A stretch of DNA of 6,199 bases from Paracoccaceae bacterium (GTDB lineage: Bacteria > Pseudomonadota > Alphaproteobacteria > Rhodobacterales > Rhodobacteraceae): assembly GCA_007134405.1 (NCBI GenBank), contig SLKW01000289.1, positions 1 through 6,199 on the forward strand, in the 5' to 3' direction. Of the stretch, positions 1 through 6,199 are shown in pieces. Position 1 is the first letter of the stretch. Every line of letters starts with the position of its first letter. The notes beneath the pieces were generated by a model, which was not told where the DNA came from, searched no databases, and saw only the letters and a program-made list of their open reading frames with translations. A program made the translations under genes and the position numbers.

Positions 1-55
1 CAAAGGTTTCGTTGCGGTTAACGGGCGCTATTTAAGAAGCGATGTCAATGGCTTG

Positions 56-83
56 GCGAAGTGCTCGCATGCGAGCACTTCGC
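56..83. repeat. Perfect 28-bp palindrome downstream of pepN
   Basis: Two 14-base arms (GCGAAGTGCTCGCA and its exact reverse complement) abut with no spacer and centre on GCATGC. As RNA it would give a 12-bp stem with a 4-base CATG loop, starting 30 nt past the pepN stop. There is no run of T on either side on either strand, so it does not fit a textbook intrinsic terminator. It may end or protect the 3' end of the pepN message, or be one copy of a dispersed palindromic repeat. The palindrome itself is certain; its role is inference. The rest of bases 1-113 shows no gene or other recognisable signal. Confidence 0.85.
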
Positions 84-113
84 AGATGCGGGCCTCCGGG
101 GCCGCCGCCCCCG

Positions 114-2660
114 TCACTCCAGCATCCGCTCGACCATCTCGCCCATGTCGCGGCTGAGTTTGTCGTGCGCACCGATCCGTTCAAGCGCCGCGCGGGCCCG
201 CGCCTGCCGTCCGGCATCGTAGCGGCGCCAGGTCTCGAAGGCGGTGGACATGCGCGCGGCGAATTGCGGGTTGCGGGCATCCAGGCGGATCAGCCAGTCG
301 GCCAGCAGGTCGTAGCCCGCGCCCGAGGCGTGGTGGAAGCCCGCATGGTTGCCGACCAGCCCGCCGAAGAGCGCGCGGAAGCGGTTCGGATTGGTCCAGT
401 CGAAATCGGGGTGGCGGGTCAGCCCCTGCGCCGTGGTCACCGCGCAATCGGGGCGCGCGTGGCTCGTCTGCAGGGCGAACCACTTGTCGATCACCAGCCG
501 CTCGTGCCGCCAGCGGTCGTGGAAGGCGGCGAGCGCGGTCTCGCCGCGCCCGGCATCGATCAGGCAGGCGAGCGCGCCCAGCTGCTCGGTCATGTTGTCG
601 GCGGCCTTGAACGTCGCCTCGGCCATCTCGCCGCGGTCGATCTGCGCGAAGAGCCCGAGCGCCGTCAGCCGCAGCGCGCGGCGCCCGGCCGAGGCCGCGT
701 CGGGGCTGTAGGGCACCACGCGTTCGAGCCCGTTGACGAGCCCGCGCAGGTCGGCGGCGAAGCGCTCGGCGAGGGCGCGACGCATGGCGCGGCGGGCGGC
801 GTGGATCGCGTCGGGATCCGGGGTGTATTCGCGGTCGGCCAGATGCGCCGCCAGGGTCTCGTCCTCGGGCAGCCGCAGCATCAGGGCGCGGAAGGCCGGG
901 TCGAGGCTTTCGTCATGGACGATGGGGGCGAGCGCGTTCAGCCAGGCGGGATCGGCGGGCGCGCCGTCGAGGATCATGGCGGACGCCGCCTGCAGCGCCA
1001 AGCGCCGCCCGGCCTCCCACCGCGCGAAGGGATCGGTGTCGTGCGCCAGCAGATGCGCGAGCGCGCCGGGCTCGGGGTCGTGTTCCAGCACCACGGGTGC
1101 TGAGAACCCGCGCAGGAGCGAGGGAACCGGGCGCGCGCCGAGCCCGTCGAAATCGAGCGTGATTTCCGGTTCGTCGAGCTCGACCACCTGCGTCGGCGCG
1201 ACCTCCTGGCCGTTGGCGCCAATGAGGCCGAGCGCGAGCGGGATCGTCATCGGCGCCTTCTTCGGCTGGCCGGGGGTCGGCGGCACCGACTGTCTTAATC
1301 GCAGCCGGAAGCGCCCGTCCTTCCATTCCTCGGTCACGCGCACGCGCGGCGTGCCGGCCTGCGCGTACCAGAGCTTGAACTGGGCCAGATCCCGGCCGGT
1401 CGCGTCCTGAAAGACCCTGAGCCAGTCCTCGATCGTGCAGGCCTGTCCGTCGTGGCGCTCGAAGTAGAGATCGAGCGCCCGTGCGTAGCCGGCTTCGCCG
1501 ACCAGCGTCGCCAGCATGCGGATGACCTCGGCGCCCTTCTCGTAGACGGTGGCGGTGTAGAAGTTGTTGATCTCGACATAGGCCTCGGGCCGGACGGGGT
1601 GGGCGAGCGGCCCGCCATCCTCGCGGAACTGGCGCGAGCGCAGGGTCAGCGCCTCGCCGATGCGCTGGGTGGCCGCGCCGCGCGCATCGGCCATGAACTG
1701 CTGGTCGCGGTAGACCGTCAGCCCCTCCTTGAGGCTGAGCTGGAACCAGTCGCGGCAGGTGATGCGGTTGCCGGTCCAGTTGTGGAAATATTCATGCGCG
1801 ATGATCCGCTCGATCGAGGCGTAGTCGTCGTCAGTGGCGATCTCGGGCGAGGCGAGGACGTAGCGGGAGTTGAAAATGTTCAATCCCTTGTTCTCCATCG
1901 CACCCATGTTGAAGTCGTCGACGGCGACGATGTTGAAAATGTCCAGGTCGTATTCGCGCCCGTAGACGCGCTCGTCCCACGCCATCGACCGCTTCAGCGC
2001 GTCCATCGCGTAGGCGGTCTTGTCCTCGTCACCCTGCCGCACCCAGATCGCCAGGTCCACCTCGCGGCCCGAGCGGGTGGTGAACCGGTCGCGGGTCGCG
2101 ATCAGATCGCCCGCGACCAGCGCGAAGAGATAGGCGGGTTTCGGGTGCGGGTCGTCCCATTCGGCCCAGCCGTCGCCGCGCCCCGCCGGGTTGCCGTTCG
2201 ACAGCAGCACCGGCAGGCCGGACTCGATTCGCACGCGGAAGGGCGCCATCACGTCCGGCCGGTCGGGGTAGTAGGTGATGCGGCGGAACCCCTCGGCCTC
2301 GCACTGGGTACAGAACATGCCCTTCGAGATGTAGAGCCCCTCGAGCGCGGTGTTGGCGCGCGGATCGATTTCGACCTCGGCTGCGAAGGTGAAAGGGCGG
2401 TCGGGCAGGGCGGCGGCGGGCAGGGTCAGCCCGGTCGCGTCGGGCGTCTGCGCAAGCGGCGCGTCATCAAGCGTGGCCGAGATCAACGTCAACCCCTCGC
2501 CGTCGAGCCGCAGGTCGGCGCCGGGGCGCGCCGGGTTCGGGCGCAAACGGATCGTCGACAGCACGCGGGTCGCCTTGGGATCGAGGCGGAAGGTCAGCTC
2601 GACCTGGTCGATCAGATGGCTGGGCGGCGTGTAGTCGGCAAGGCGGATCGGTTGGCGCAT
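114..2660 (-). CDS. pepN: Aminopeptidase N (M1 family zinc metallopeptidase)
   Basis: This 848-residue protein is a cytoplasmic M1-family metallopeptidase that removes N-terminal amino acids from peptides during protein turnover. The family signature is complete: substrate-binding CTQCEAEGFRR (Q119, E121), the exopeptidase motif GAMEN at 253-257, the zinc site HEYFH (H289, catalytic E290, H293) with the third ligand E312 in KEG, and the catalytic tyrosine Y373 in TVYEKGAEV. These positions run about eight behind those of E. coli PepN (870 aa), so the protein is full length and of the PepN type, with the usual long helical C-terminal half. No signal peptide is visible. The start was placed at MRQPIRLADY because an upstream extension of the frame would overlap the DUF1007 gene and has no PepN-like sequence; a weak GGGA lies about 8 nt before the ATG. 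It follows the DUF1007 gene after 64 bp and may be co-transcribed with it. Stop codon TGA. Confidence 0.97.
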   Translation of the reverse strand: MRQPIRLADYTPPSHLIDQVELTFRLDPKATRVLSTIRLRPNPARPGADLRLDGEGLTLISATLDDAPLAQTPDATGLTLPAAALPDRPFTFAAEVEIDPRANTALEGLYISKGMFCTQCEAEGFRRITYYPDRPDVMAPFRVRIESGLPVLLSNGNPAGRGDGWAEWDDPHPKPAYLFALVAGDLIATRDRFTTRSGREVDLAIWVRQGDEDKTAYAMDALKRSMAWDERVYGREYDLDIFNIVAVDDFNMGAMENKGLNIFNSRYVLASPEIATDDDYASIERIIAHEYFHNWTGNRITCRDWFQLSLKEGLTVYRDQQFMADARGAATQRIGEALTLRSRQFREDGGPLAHPVRPEAYVEINNFYTATVYEKGAEVIRMLATLVGEAGYARALDLYFERHDGQACTIEDWLRVFQDATGRDLAQFKLWYAQAGTPRVRVTEEWKDGRFRLRLRQSVPPTPGQPKKAPMTIPLALGLIGANGQEVAPTQVVELDEPEITLDFDGLGARPVPSLLRGFSAPVVLEHDPEPGALAHLLAHDTDPFARWEAGRRLALQAASAMILDGAPADPAWLNALAPIVHDESLDPAFRALMLRLPEDETLAAHLADREYTPDPDAIHAARRAMRRALAERFAADLRGLVNGLERVVPYSPDAASAGRRALRLTALGLFAQIDRGEMAEATFKAADNMTEQLGALACLIDAGRGETALAAFHDRWRHERLVIDKWFALQTSHARPDCAVTTAQGLTRHPDFDWTNPNRFRALFGGLVGNHAGFHHASGAGYDLLADWLIRLDARNPQFAARMSTAFETWRRYDAGRQARARAALERIGAHDKLSRDMGEMVERMLE

Positions 2661-2724
2661 CGTCGTTTCCCGTGTGTTTGCCGCTGACCTGCCATGACGC
2701 GCGGGGGCGCGCAAGTCGGCCGGG

Positions 2725-3411
2725 TCACTCGCCGGGCGGCGCGCAATCGAGCCGCACCTCCTCGGCGAAGTCGCGGCCGACGGCGGGAAAGTTCGCCTCC
2801 AGATCGCTGCCCTCGGCCAGAAGCTCGTCAAGCGCCGCCTGCAGACGTTCCTCGGCCACTGCCAGGTCGGGGCCGAAATAGCGCAGCCGGCAATCGACAC
2901 GTCCGTCGATCACGCTGCCGTGGCTGATCGAATAGGAGATGTAGAATTCAGGGTCATAGACCTGGATGACCAGATCGCCCGCCTCGGGATGCACGCGCGC
3001 CTGCACCTCGCGCCAGTGCTGCGAGACGATCTCACCCTGTTCCAGCCGCGCGGTTGCGTCCTCGGGCGGTCCCAGAGGGATGCGCTCCTCCCCGAAATAG
3101 GGCCACAGATCGCCGTCATAGCCCGGTTGCCAATTGGTGTCGAAGCCCGAAAGCGCGGCCTCCTCTTCTTCCGACAGGCTGTCCGCGGCGGGGTTGAAGC
3201 CCAGATCCGACAGGATCAGCATGGAGGTGAAGGCGTCATAGCGCCATTCGACGCCGATCCGGTCGAGCGCGCCTTCGGCGTCGAATTGCAGGGTCAGCCG
3301 CGCCTCGACGAATTCGTGGGGATGCGCCTGGACCGCGGGCGCAACAAGCGTTGCGGTCGCGGCCAGCGCCGCGGCAAGGATCGGGCGAAACGGGGCAGGG
3401 TGCGCCTCCAT
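2725..3411 (-). CDS. Secreted DUF1007 family protein
   Basis: This 228-residue protein belongs to the DUF1007 family (uncharacterised, periplasmic, COG3683-like). An N-terminal signal peptide is clear: a short N-region, a hydrophobic stretch at about 11-27 (ILAAALAATATLVAPAV), and a likely cleavage after VQA at residue 29. The mature protein would start with the family's typical HPHEF (30-34), followed by a beta-rich domain including VEWRYDAF (55-61) and VYDPEFYISY (151-160). Two cysteines (C174, C223) could form a disulfide after export. DUF1007 genes often sit beside NicO/RcnA-type nickel/cobalt exporters, and the HPH end suggests metal binding, but no transporter is visible here. A start 48 bases upstream (3459) is possible; it was rejected because it lacks a ribosome binding site and puts 16 residues, including several charged ones, before the signal peptide. 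The AGGT before the chosen ATG is also weak. The gene lies 58 bp after dnaB. Family assignment is good; function is unknown. Confidence 0.88.
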   Translation of the reverse strand: MEAHPAPFRPILAAALAATATLVAPAVQAHPHEFVEARLTLQFDAEGALDRIGVEWRYDAFTSMLILSDLGFNPAADSLSEEEEAALSGFDTNWQPGYDGDLWPYFGEERIPLGPPEDATARLEQGEIVSQHWREVQARVHPEAGDLVIQVYDPEFYISYSISHGSVIDGRVDCRLRYFGPDLAVAEERLQAALDELLAEGSDLEANFPAVGRDFAEEVRLDCAPPGE

Positions 3412-3469
3412 GTCGGTTGACCTAGGTTCTGCGCGCGGGAATCGCAAGTAACCCGCCATCCGCGCGCGC

Positions 3470-4960
3470 TCAGAAACCGTCTCCCGCGCCCTGCTGCCAG
3501 GGCTGGACCAGGTTTCCGAAACGGGTGAACCGCCCCTCGAAGCTCAGTTCGACCGTACCGATGGGACCGTGGCGCTGCTTGCCGATGATCACCTCGGCCT
3601 TGCCGTGGACCTTCTCCATGATCTCCTGCCACTTCGCCATGCCGTCGAGGTCGTGATCGCCGGGCTTCTCGCGCTCGCGGTAATATTCCTCGCGGAAGAC
3701 GAACATCACCACGTCGGCATCCTGTTCGATCGAGCCCGATTCGCGCAGGTCCGAAAGCTGCGGGCGCTTGTCGTCGCGGTTCTCCACCTGCCGCGACAAC
3801 TGGCTGAGTGCGATCACCGGGATGTTCAGCTCCTTGGCGATGGCCTTGAGCCCCTGGGTGATCTCGCTCACTTCCTGCACGCGGTTTTCTTTCGAGGTTC
3901 CGCGAAGAAGTTGCAGGTAGTCGATGATCAGGACATCCAGCCCATGCGTGCGCTTCAGCCGGCGCGCGCGCGCCGCCACCTGGGCGATGGGCAGTGCGGG
4001 CGTGTCGTCGATATAGAGCGGGCAGGCCTCCAGCGCCTTCGCCGCCTCGACGAAGCGGCGGAACTCGCCCTCGGTCATGTCGCCGCGGCGGATCTGTTCG
4101 CTGGGCACCTCGGCGGCTTCGGACAGGATCCGCGCGGCCAGCTGCTCGGCCGACATCTCAAGGCTGAAGAAGCCGACGACGCCCCCTTCGACCGTGCCCT
4201 CGGTCCCGTCGGGTTTCAGGCCGCGCCGATACGCCTTGGCGATGTTGAAGGCGACGTTGGTGGCAAGCGAGGTCTTCCCCATCGAGGGCCGGCCGGCCAG
4301 GATGATCAGGTCCGATGGATGCAGCCCGCCCAGTTTCTTGTCCAGATCGATCAGCCCGGTCGAGATGCCCGACAGCTGCCCCTCGCGCTGGTAGGCGGCA
4401 TTGGCCATGTTGACCGCGTCGGTCACCGCCTTGAGGAAGGACTGGAAGCCGCGCTCGGCCACGCCCTGCTCGGCCAGCTTGTAGAGCCGCTGCTCTGCCT
4501 CGACGATCTGCTCGCGCGGCTCGCTGTCGACGTCGACCTTGCCGGCGCGCGCGGCGATGTCCTGGCCCAGCCGGATCAGGTCGCGCCGCACGGCCAGGTC
4601 ATAGATCATCTGCGCATAGTCGCGCGCCACATAGGCCGAGATCGCCGCCCCCGCCAGCCGCACCAGGTAGGGCGGGCCGCCCAGCGCCTTCAGCGCGTCG
4701 TCATCCTCCATGAAGGCCTTCAGCGTCACCGGCGAGGCGAGCGCGTTCTTCTGGATCCGCGCCGCGGCGATCTCGAAGATGCGCTGGTGGACCGGTTCGA
4801 AGAAATGCTCCGCCCGGATCAGCGACGAGATCCGGTCATAGACGTCGTTGTTGGTCAGCACCGCGCCCAGCAACTGCTGCTCGGCTTCGATATTGTGCGG
4901 AAGCGCCTCGGGATGGGCCTCGGTCGGGACCGGTCTGCCCAGCGTGGTGATCTCGTTCAT
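3470..4960 (-). CDS. dnaB: Replicative DNA helicase DnaB
   Basis: This 496-residue protein is the hexameric ring helicase that unwinds DNA at the replication fork, moving on the lagging-strand template and recruiting primase. The N-terminal helical collar domain spans about 20-125 and starts with the typical PHNIEAEQQLLG. A linker follows at about 150-190, then the RecA-like motor domain. Visible motor residues are Walker A GRPSMGKT (223-230, K229), catalytic glutamate E268 in FFSLEMS, Walker B LDVLIIDYLQLL (341-352, D347), the sensor region ALSQLSR (384-390, Q387), SDLRESGSIEQDADV (403-417) and the probable arginine finger R463 in KQRHGP. An extra segment at about 245-260, after the Walker A helix, is usual in alphaproteobacterial DnaB. 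No intein or frameshift is present. The start is supported by a strong ribosome binding site, and no upstream in-frame start is better. It has its own 259-bp upstream region with candidate control sites. Stop TGA. Confidence 0.98.
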   Translation of the reverse strand: MNEITTLGRPVPTEAHPEALPHNIEAEQQLLGAVLTNNDVYDRISSLIRAEHFFEPVHQRIFEIAAARIQKNALASPVTLKAFMEDDDALKALGGPPYLVRLAGAAISAYVARDYAQMIYDLAVRRDLIRLGQDIAARAGKVDVDSEPREQIVEAEQRLYKLAEQGVAERGFQSFLKAVTDAVNMANAAYQREGQLSGISTGLIDLDKKLGGLHPSDLIILAGRPSMGKTSLATNVAFNIAKAYRRGLKPDGTEGTVEGGVVGFFSLEMSAEQLAARILSEAAEVPSEQIRRGDMTEGEFRRFVEAAKALEACPLYIDDTPALPIAQVAARARRLKRTHGLDVLIIDYLQLLRGTSKENRVQEVSEITQGLKAIAKELNIPVIALSQLSRQVENRDDKRPQLSDLRESGSIEQDADVVMFVFREEYYREREKPGDHDLDGMAKWQEIMEKVHGKAEVIIGKQRHGPIGTVELSFEGRFTRFGNLVQPWQQGAGDGF

Positions 4961-4968
4961 TTGGCCTG

Positions 4969-4976
4969 CCTCCCCC
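4969..4976 (-). promoter_or_regulatory. Strong ribosome binding site of dnaB
   Basis: On the minus strand GGGGGAGG lies 8 nt before the ATG at 4960, an almost ideal match to the anti-Shine-Dalgarno sequence. It is much stronger than the sites before pepN and the DUF1007 gene, and it fixes the dnaB start. Confidence 0.8.
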
Positions 4977-5059
4977 TCGCGCCGGTTCTGTGCGGCGCTT
5001 CCTGCCCTGGTTGCGGGGTTCGCCCGTGCCGATCGATCGCGGCCTCCCGGGGCGACTCA

Positions 5060-5088
5060 GATATGCCAAAATCAAGCCTGCGTTGCAA
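5060..5088 (-). promoter_or_regulatory. Candidate sigma70-type promoter for dnaB
   Basis: On the minus strand a -35-like TTGCAA (5083-5088, four of six matches to TTGACA) and a -10-like CATATC (5060-5065, three of six to TATAAT) are separated by 17 bp. Transcription would begin near 5053, leaving a GC-rich leader of about 93 nt before dnaB. It lies in a locally AT-richer patch, the only obvious one near the start of dnaB. The match is modest, so this is a proposal by eye and not a proven promoter. Confidence 0.4.
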
Positions 5089-5100
5089 TCTGGGTAAGTC

Positions 5101-5120
5101 TGTGGACAACCGGTGCATAA
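5101..5120 (-). promoter_or_regulatory. Pair of DnaA-box-like sites upstream of dnaB
   Basis: On the minus strand two nonamers in the same direction, TTATGCACC (5112-5120) and TTGTCCACA (5101-5109), are separated by 2 bp, giving an 11-bp repeat close to one helical turn. Each differs from the DnaA-box consensus TTATNCACA at one position. A weaker third match, TTACCCAGA (5089-5097, two mismatches), continues the array up to the -35 of the candidate dnaB promoter. The two better sites would centre near -52 and -63, where activators bind. DnaA is known as a transcription factor as well as an initiator in alphaproteobacteria. The sequence match is seen; DnaA binding is inference. Confidence 0.4.
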
Positions 5121-5189
5121 CGTGCCCGCGCCGCAAGATGTTGTTTGAAATGTGCAGCTTGTGGCAGATTGTCGAAGCGAGAGCTGGAA

Positions 5190-5212
5190 TATGGAAACGT
5201 ATTGTTTCCATA
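5190..5212. repeat. Inverted repeat just after pyrE
   Basis: Two 9-base arms, TATGGAAAC and GTTTCCATA, flank a 5-base centre (GTATT on the plus strand). The element begins 7 bp past the pyrE stop. Neither strand has a clear T-run after the stem, so it is a poor intrinsic terminator, although it could still slow or end pyrE transcription. Its even, AT-rich arms with a short centre also look like a binding site for a dimeric repressor. No second copy was noticed in the window. Confidence 0.6.
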
Positions 5213-5219
5213 AAAGATA

Positions 5220-5885
5220 CTATCGCGTCCAGTCCCGCGGGGCCTTCAGAAACGCCTCGACCGCGTCCAGCGTCGCGGCGTCGAAAACGCTGTCGTGCCG
5301 CGCCTCGGCCAGAACGTCCCACCAGGTGCAGAGGTAGTGCAGCTTGACCCCATGCTCGGCCAGGCGCGGTTCCGTTTCCGGGAAGATGCCGTAGTAGAAG
5401 ATCACCGCCGTATGCCCGCAGTGCGCCCCCGTCGCGCGGATCGCGTCGACGAAGCTCAGTTTCGAGCCGCCGTCGGTGGTCAGGTCCTCGACCAGCAGCA
5501 CCCGCTCGCCCTCCGTCATCCGCCCCTCGATCCGCGCGTTGCGGCCGTAACCCTTGGGCTTCTTGCGCACGTAGCTCATCGGCAGCGCCATCCGCTCGGC
5601 CACCAGCGCGGCGAAGGGGATGCCCGCGGTCTCGCCGCCGGCGACGTTGTCGAAGGCCTCGAACCCCGCGTCCTCCATCACCCGGCAGGCCAGGAAATCC
5701 ATCAGCGCCGCGCGGATGCGCGGATAGCTGATCAGCTTGCGGCAATCGATATAGGTGGGCGCCCGCAGCCCCGAGGCGAAGGTGAAGGGCTCCTCGGCGT
5801 TGAAATGCACCGCCTCGATGTCCAGCAGCATCCGCGCCGTCAGGCGGGCGACCGTGGCGCGGTCGGGAAAGCTCGTGGGGATCAT
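5220..5885 (-). CDS. pyrE: Orotate phosphoribosyltransferase
   Basis: This 221-residue cytoplasmic enzyme joins orotate to PRPP to make orotidine 5'-monophosphate, the fifth step of de novo pyrimidine synthesis. The PRPP-binding signature [13 protein letters not shown] is at 129-141 with the acidic pair E133/D134. Other family features are the early [15 protein letters not shown] (36-50), the GGETAGIP phosphate loop (83-90), and the lysine-rich flexible loop [10 protein letters not shown] (105-114) followed by RIEG (118-121), which closes over the active site. Length is normal for the bacterial enzyme. The start at [10 protein letters not shown] was chosen because GAGGTG lies about 9 nt before it and because a longer frame starting at 5963 adds only low-complexity Arg/Pro residues encoded by intergenic DNA and overlaps the upstream gene's end region. 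It lies 84 bp after a VOC-family gene, with an unusual G-rich motif in the gap. Stop TAG. Confidence 0.97.
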   Translation of the reverse strand: MIPTSFPDRATVARLTARMLLDIEAVHFNAEEPFTFASGLRAPTYIDCRKLISYPRIRAALMDFLACRVMEDAGFEAFDNVAGGETAGIPFAALVAERMALPMSYVRKKPKGYGRNARIEGRMTEGERVLLVEDLTTDGGSKLSFVDAIRATGAHCGHTAVIFYYGIFPETEPRLAEHGVKLHYLCTWWDVLAEARHDSVFDAATLDAVEAFLKAPRDWTR

Positions 5886-5912
5886 CGGCGGGCACCTCGG
5901 GCTACGGCTGTC

Positions 5913-5931
5913 GGGGGTCGGGCGGGACGGG
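5913..5931 (+). other. G-quadruplex motif in the pyrE upstream region
   Basis: The plus strand, which is the template strand for pyrE, has four runs of three or more G (GGGGG, GGG, GGG, GGG) separated by loops of 2, 1 and 2 bases, meeting the standard G3+N1-7 pattern. It ends 28 bp before the pyrE start codon. In a genome this rich in G+C such motifs arise by chance fairly often, so any effect on transcription is inference. Confidence 0.5.
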
Positions 5932-5958
5932 CGCGGCTTAGCGCCTTTCCCCCGCCCG
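5919..5958. repeat. Nested GC-rich inverted repeat before pyrE
   Basis: Outer 8-base arms CGGGCGGG (5919-5926) and CCCGCCCG (5951-5958) enclose an inner hairpin with 5-base arms GGCGC (5930-5934) and GCGCC (5941-5945) around a 6-base loop. It sits between the VOC gene stop and the pyrE start and overlaps the G-quadruplex motif. No T-run follows on the minus strand, so it is not a standard terminator. It could separate the two transcripts or act as a leader structure; it could also be a by-product of base composition. Confidence 0.4.
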
Positions 5959-5969
5959 CGCAATCGCCC

Positions 5970-6199
5970 CTACCAGTGCCCGGTATTCTCCATCGACGCC
6001 CAGGGCTCCGCCGGCGCCTTCGCCTCGCCCTTCTGCAAAAGCTCGATCGAGACGTTGTCGGGCGAACGCACGAAGGCCATGCGCCCGTCGCGCGGCGGCC
6101 GGTTGATCGTCACGCCGCCCGCCTGCAGCTCGGCGCATTTGGCGTAGATATCCTCGACCTCGTAGGCCAGATGCCCGAAATGCCGGCTGTCCGAGGGCA
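5970..6199 (-). CDS. Glyoxalase/VOC family protein, C-terminal part
   Basis: This is the last 75 residues of a minus-strand gene whose start lies beyond the right edge of the window. The fragment is the second half of a vicinal-oxygen-chelate (VOC) domain. FGHLAYEV carries a histidine (fragment residue 9) and VSIELLQ a glutamate (residue 52), the positions that correspond to metal ligands in glyoxalase I enzymes. The stretch [22 protein letters not shown] between them is typical of lactoylglutathione lyase-like proteins, which convert the methylglyoxal-glutathione adduct to lactoylglutathione. The protein ends in ENTGHW with stop TAG. Without the N-terminal half and its two expected ligands, glyoxalase I cannot be told from other VOC enzymes, so no gene symbol is given. 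It points the same way as pyrE, 84 bp upstream of it. Confidence 0.85.
   Translation of the reverse strand, partial: PSDSRHFGHLAYEVEDIYAKCAELQAGGVTINRPPRDGRMAFVRSPDNVSIELLQKGEAKAPAEPWASMENTGHW

Noticed and set aside
18..35. TTAA-N10-TTAA, resembling a CtrA site
   Set aside because: The CtrA consensus needs a 7-base spacer (TTAA-N7-TTAA); here it is 10, so it does not fit.
42..1103. Plus-strand open frame of 353 codons starting within the palindrome region
   Set aside because: It is antisense to the C-terminal part of pepN, has no ribosome binding site I can see, and consists of Gly/Arg/Ala-rich low-complexity sequence.
1452..2687. Plus-strand open frame of 411 codons antisense to pepN
   Set aside because: Shadow of the pepN coding frame with no recognisable domain; the minus-strand PepN motifs are unambiguous.
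2698..2711. Small CGCGC/GCGCG hairpin between the DUF1007 gene and pepN as a terminator
   Set aside because: Only a 5-bp stem in very GC-rich DNA with no T-run; expected by chance.
2661..2900. An 80-residue N-terminal extension of PepN
   Set aside because: It would overlap the end of the DUF1007 gene and looks like an out-of-frame translation of it; PepN homology begins at MRQPIRLADY.
5030..5039. CGATCGATCG palindrome in the dnaB leader
   Set aside because: Short self-complementary tetranucleotide repeat common in GC-rich genomes; nothing ties it to a function.
3569..5347. Long plus-strand open frame of 592 codons antisense to dnaB and running into pyrE
   Set aside because: It lies mostly opposite a fully conserved dnaB, its translation is the His/Leu/Arg/Asp-rich composition typical of antisense frames in GC-rich DNA, and it matches no family I recognise.

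Overview
This is a GC-rich stretch (around two thirds G+C by eye) of what looks like an alphaproteobacterial chromosome, most likely Rhodobacterales/Rhodobacteraceae. The clues are the style of the DnaB protein (a roughly 15-residue insertion between the Walker A helix and the SLEM motif), the form of PyrE and of the VOC protein C-terminus, and the high-GC codon use. All five genes lie on the minus strand, so the reading order is from the right end of the window to the left.

Right end: the C-terminal 75 residues of a glyoxalase/VOC-family protein (5970-6199, cut by the window edge). Then an 84-bp GC-rich gap with a G-quadruplex-type motif and a nested inverted repeat, then pyrE (orotate phosphoribosyltransferase, 5220-5885). 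A 259-bp non-coding gap (4961-5219), more AT-rich towards its pyrE side, follows. It holds a 9-bp-arm inverted repeat just past the pyrE stop, a pair of DnaA-box-like nonamers, and a plausible sigma70-type promoter for the next gene. Then come dnaB (replicative helicase, 3470-4960), a secreted DUF1007 protein (2725-3411) and pepN (aminopeptidase N, 114-2660). Left end: 113 bp without a gene, containing a perfect 28-bp palindrome 30 bp past the pepN stop.

The genes are mostly housekeeping: pyrimidine synthesis, replication fork unwinding, peptide turnover and probable aldehyde detoxification. Only the DUF1007 protein is uncharacterised. dnaB, the DUF1007 gene and pepN are separated by only 58 and 64 bp and could share a transcript starting at the dnaB promoter; this is inference from spacing. 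I see no mobile element, CRISPR array, tRNA, rRNA, frameshift or broken gene. The most interesting part is the dnaB upstream region, where DnaA-box-like sites and a GANTC (CcrM-type) site sit in positions that would suit replication-linked control of helicase expression. No clearly novel biological system is visible.
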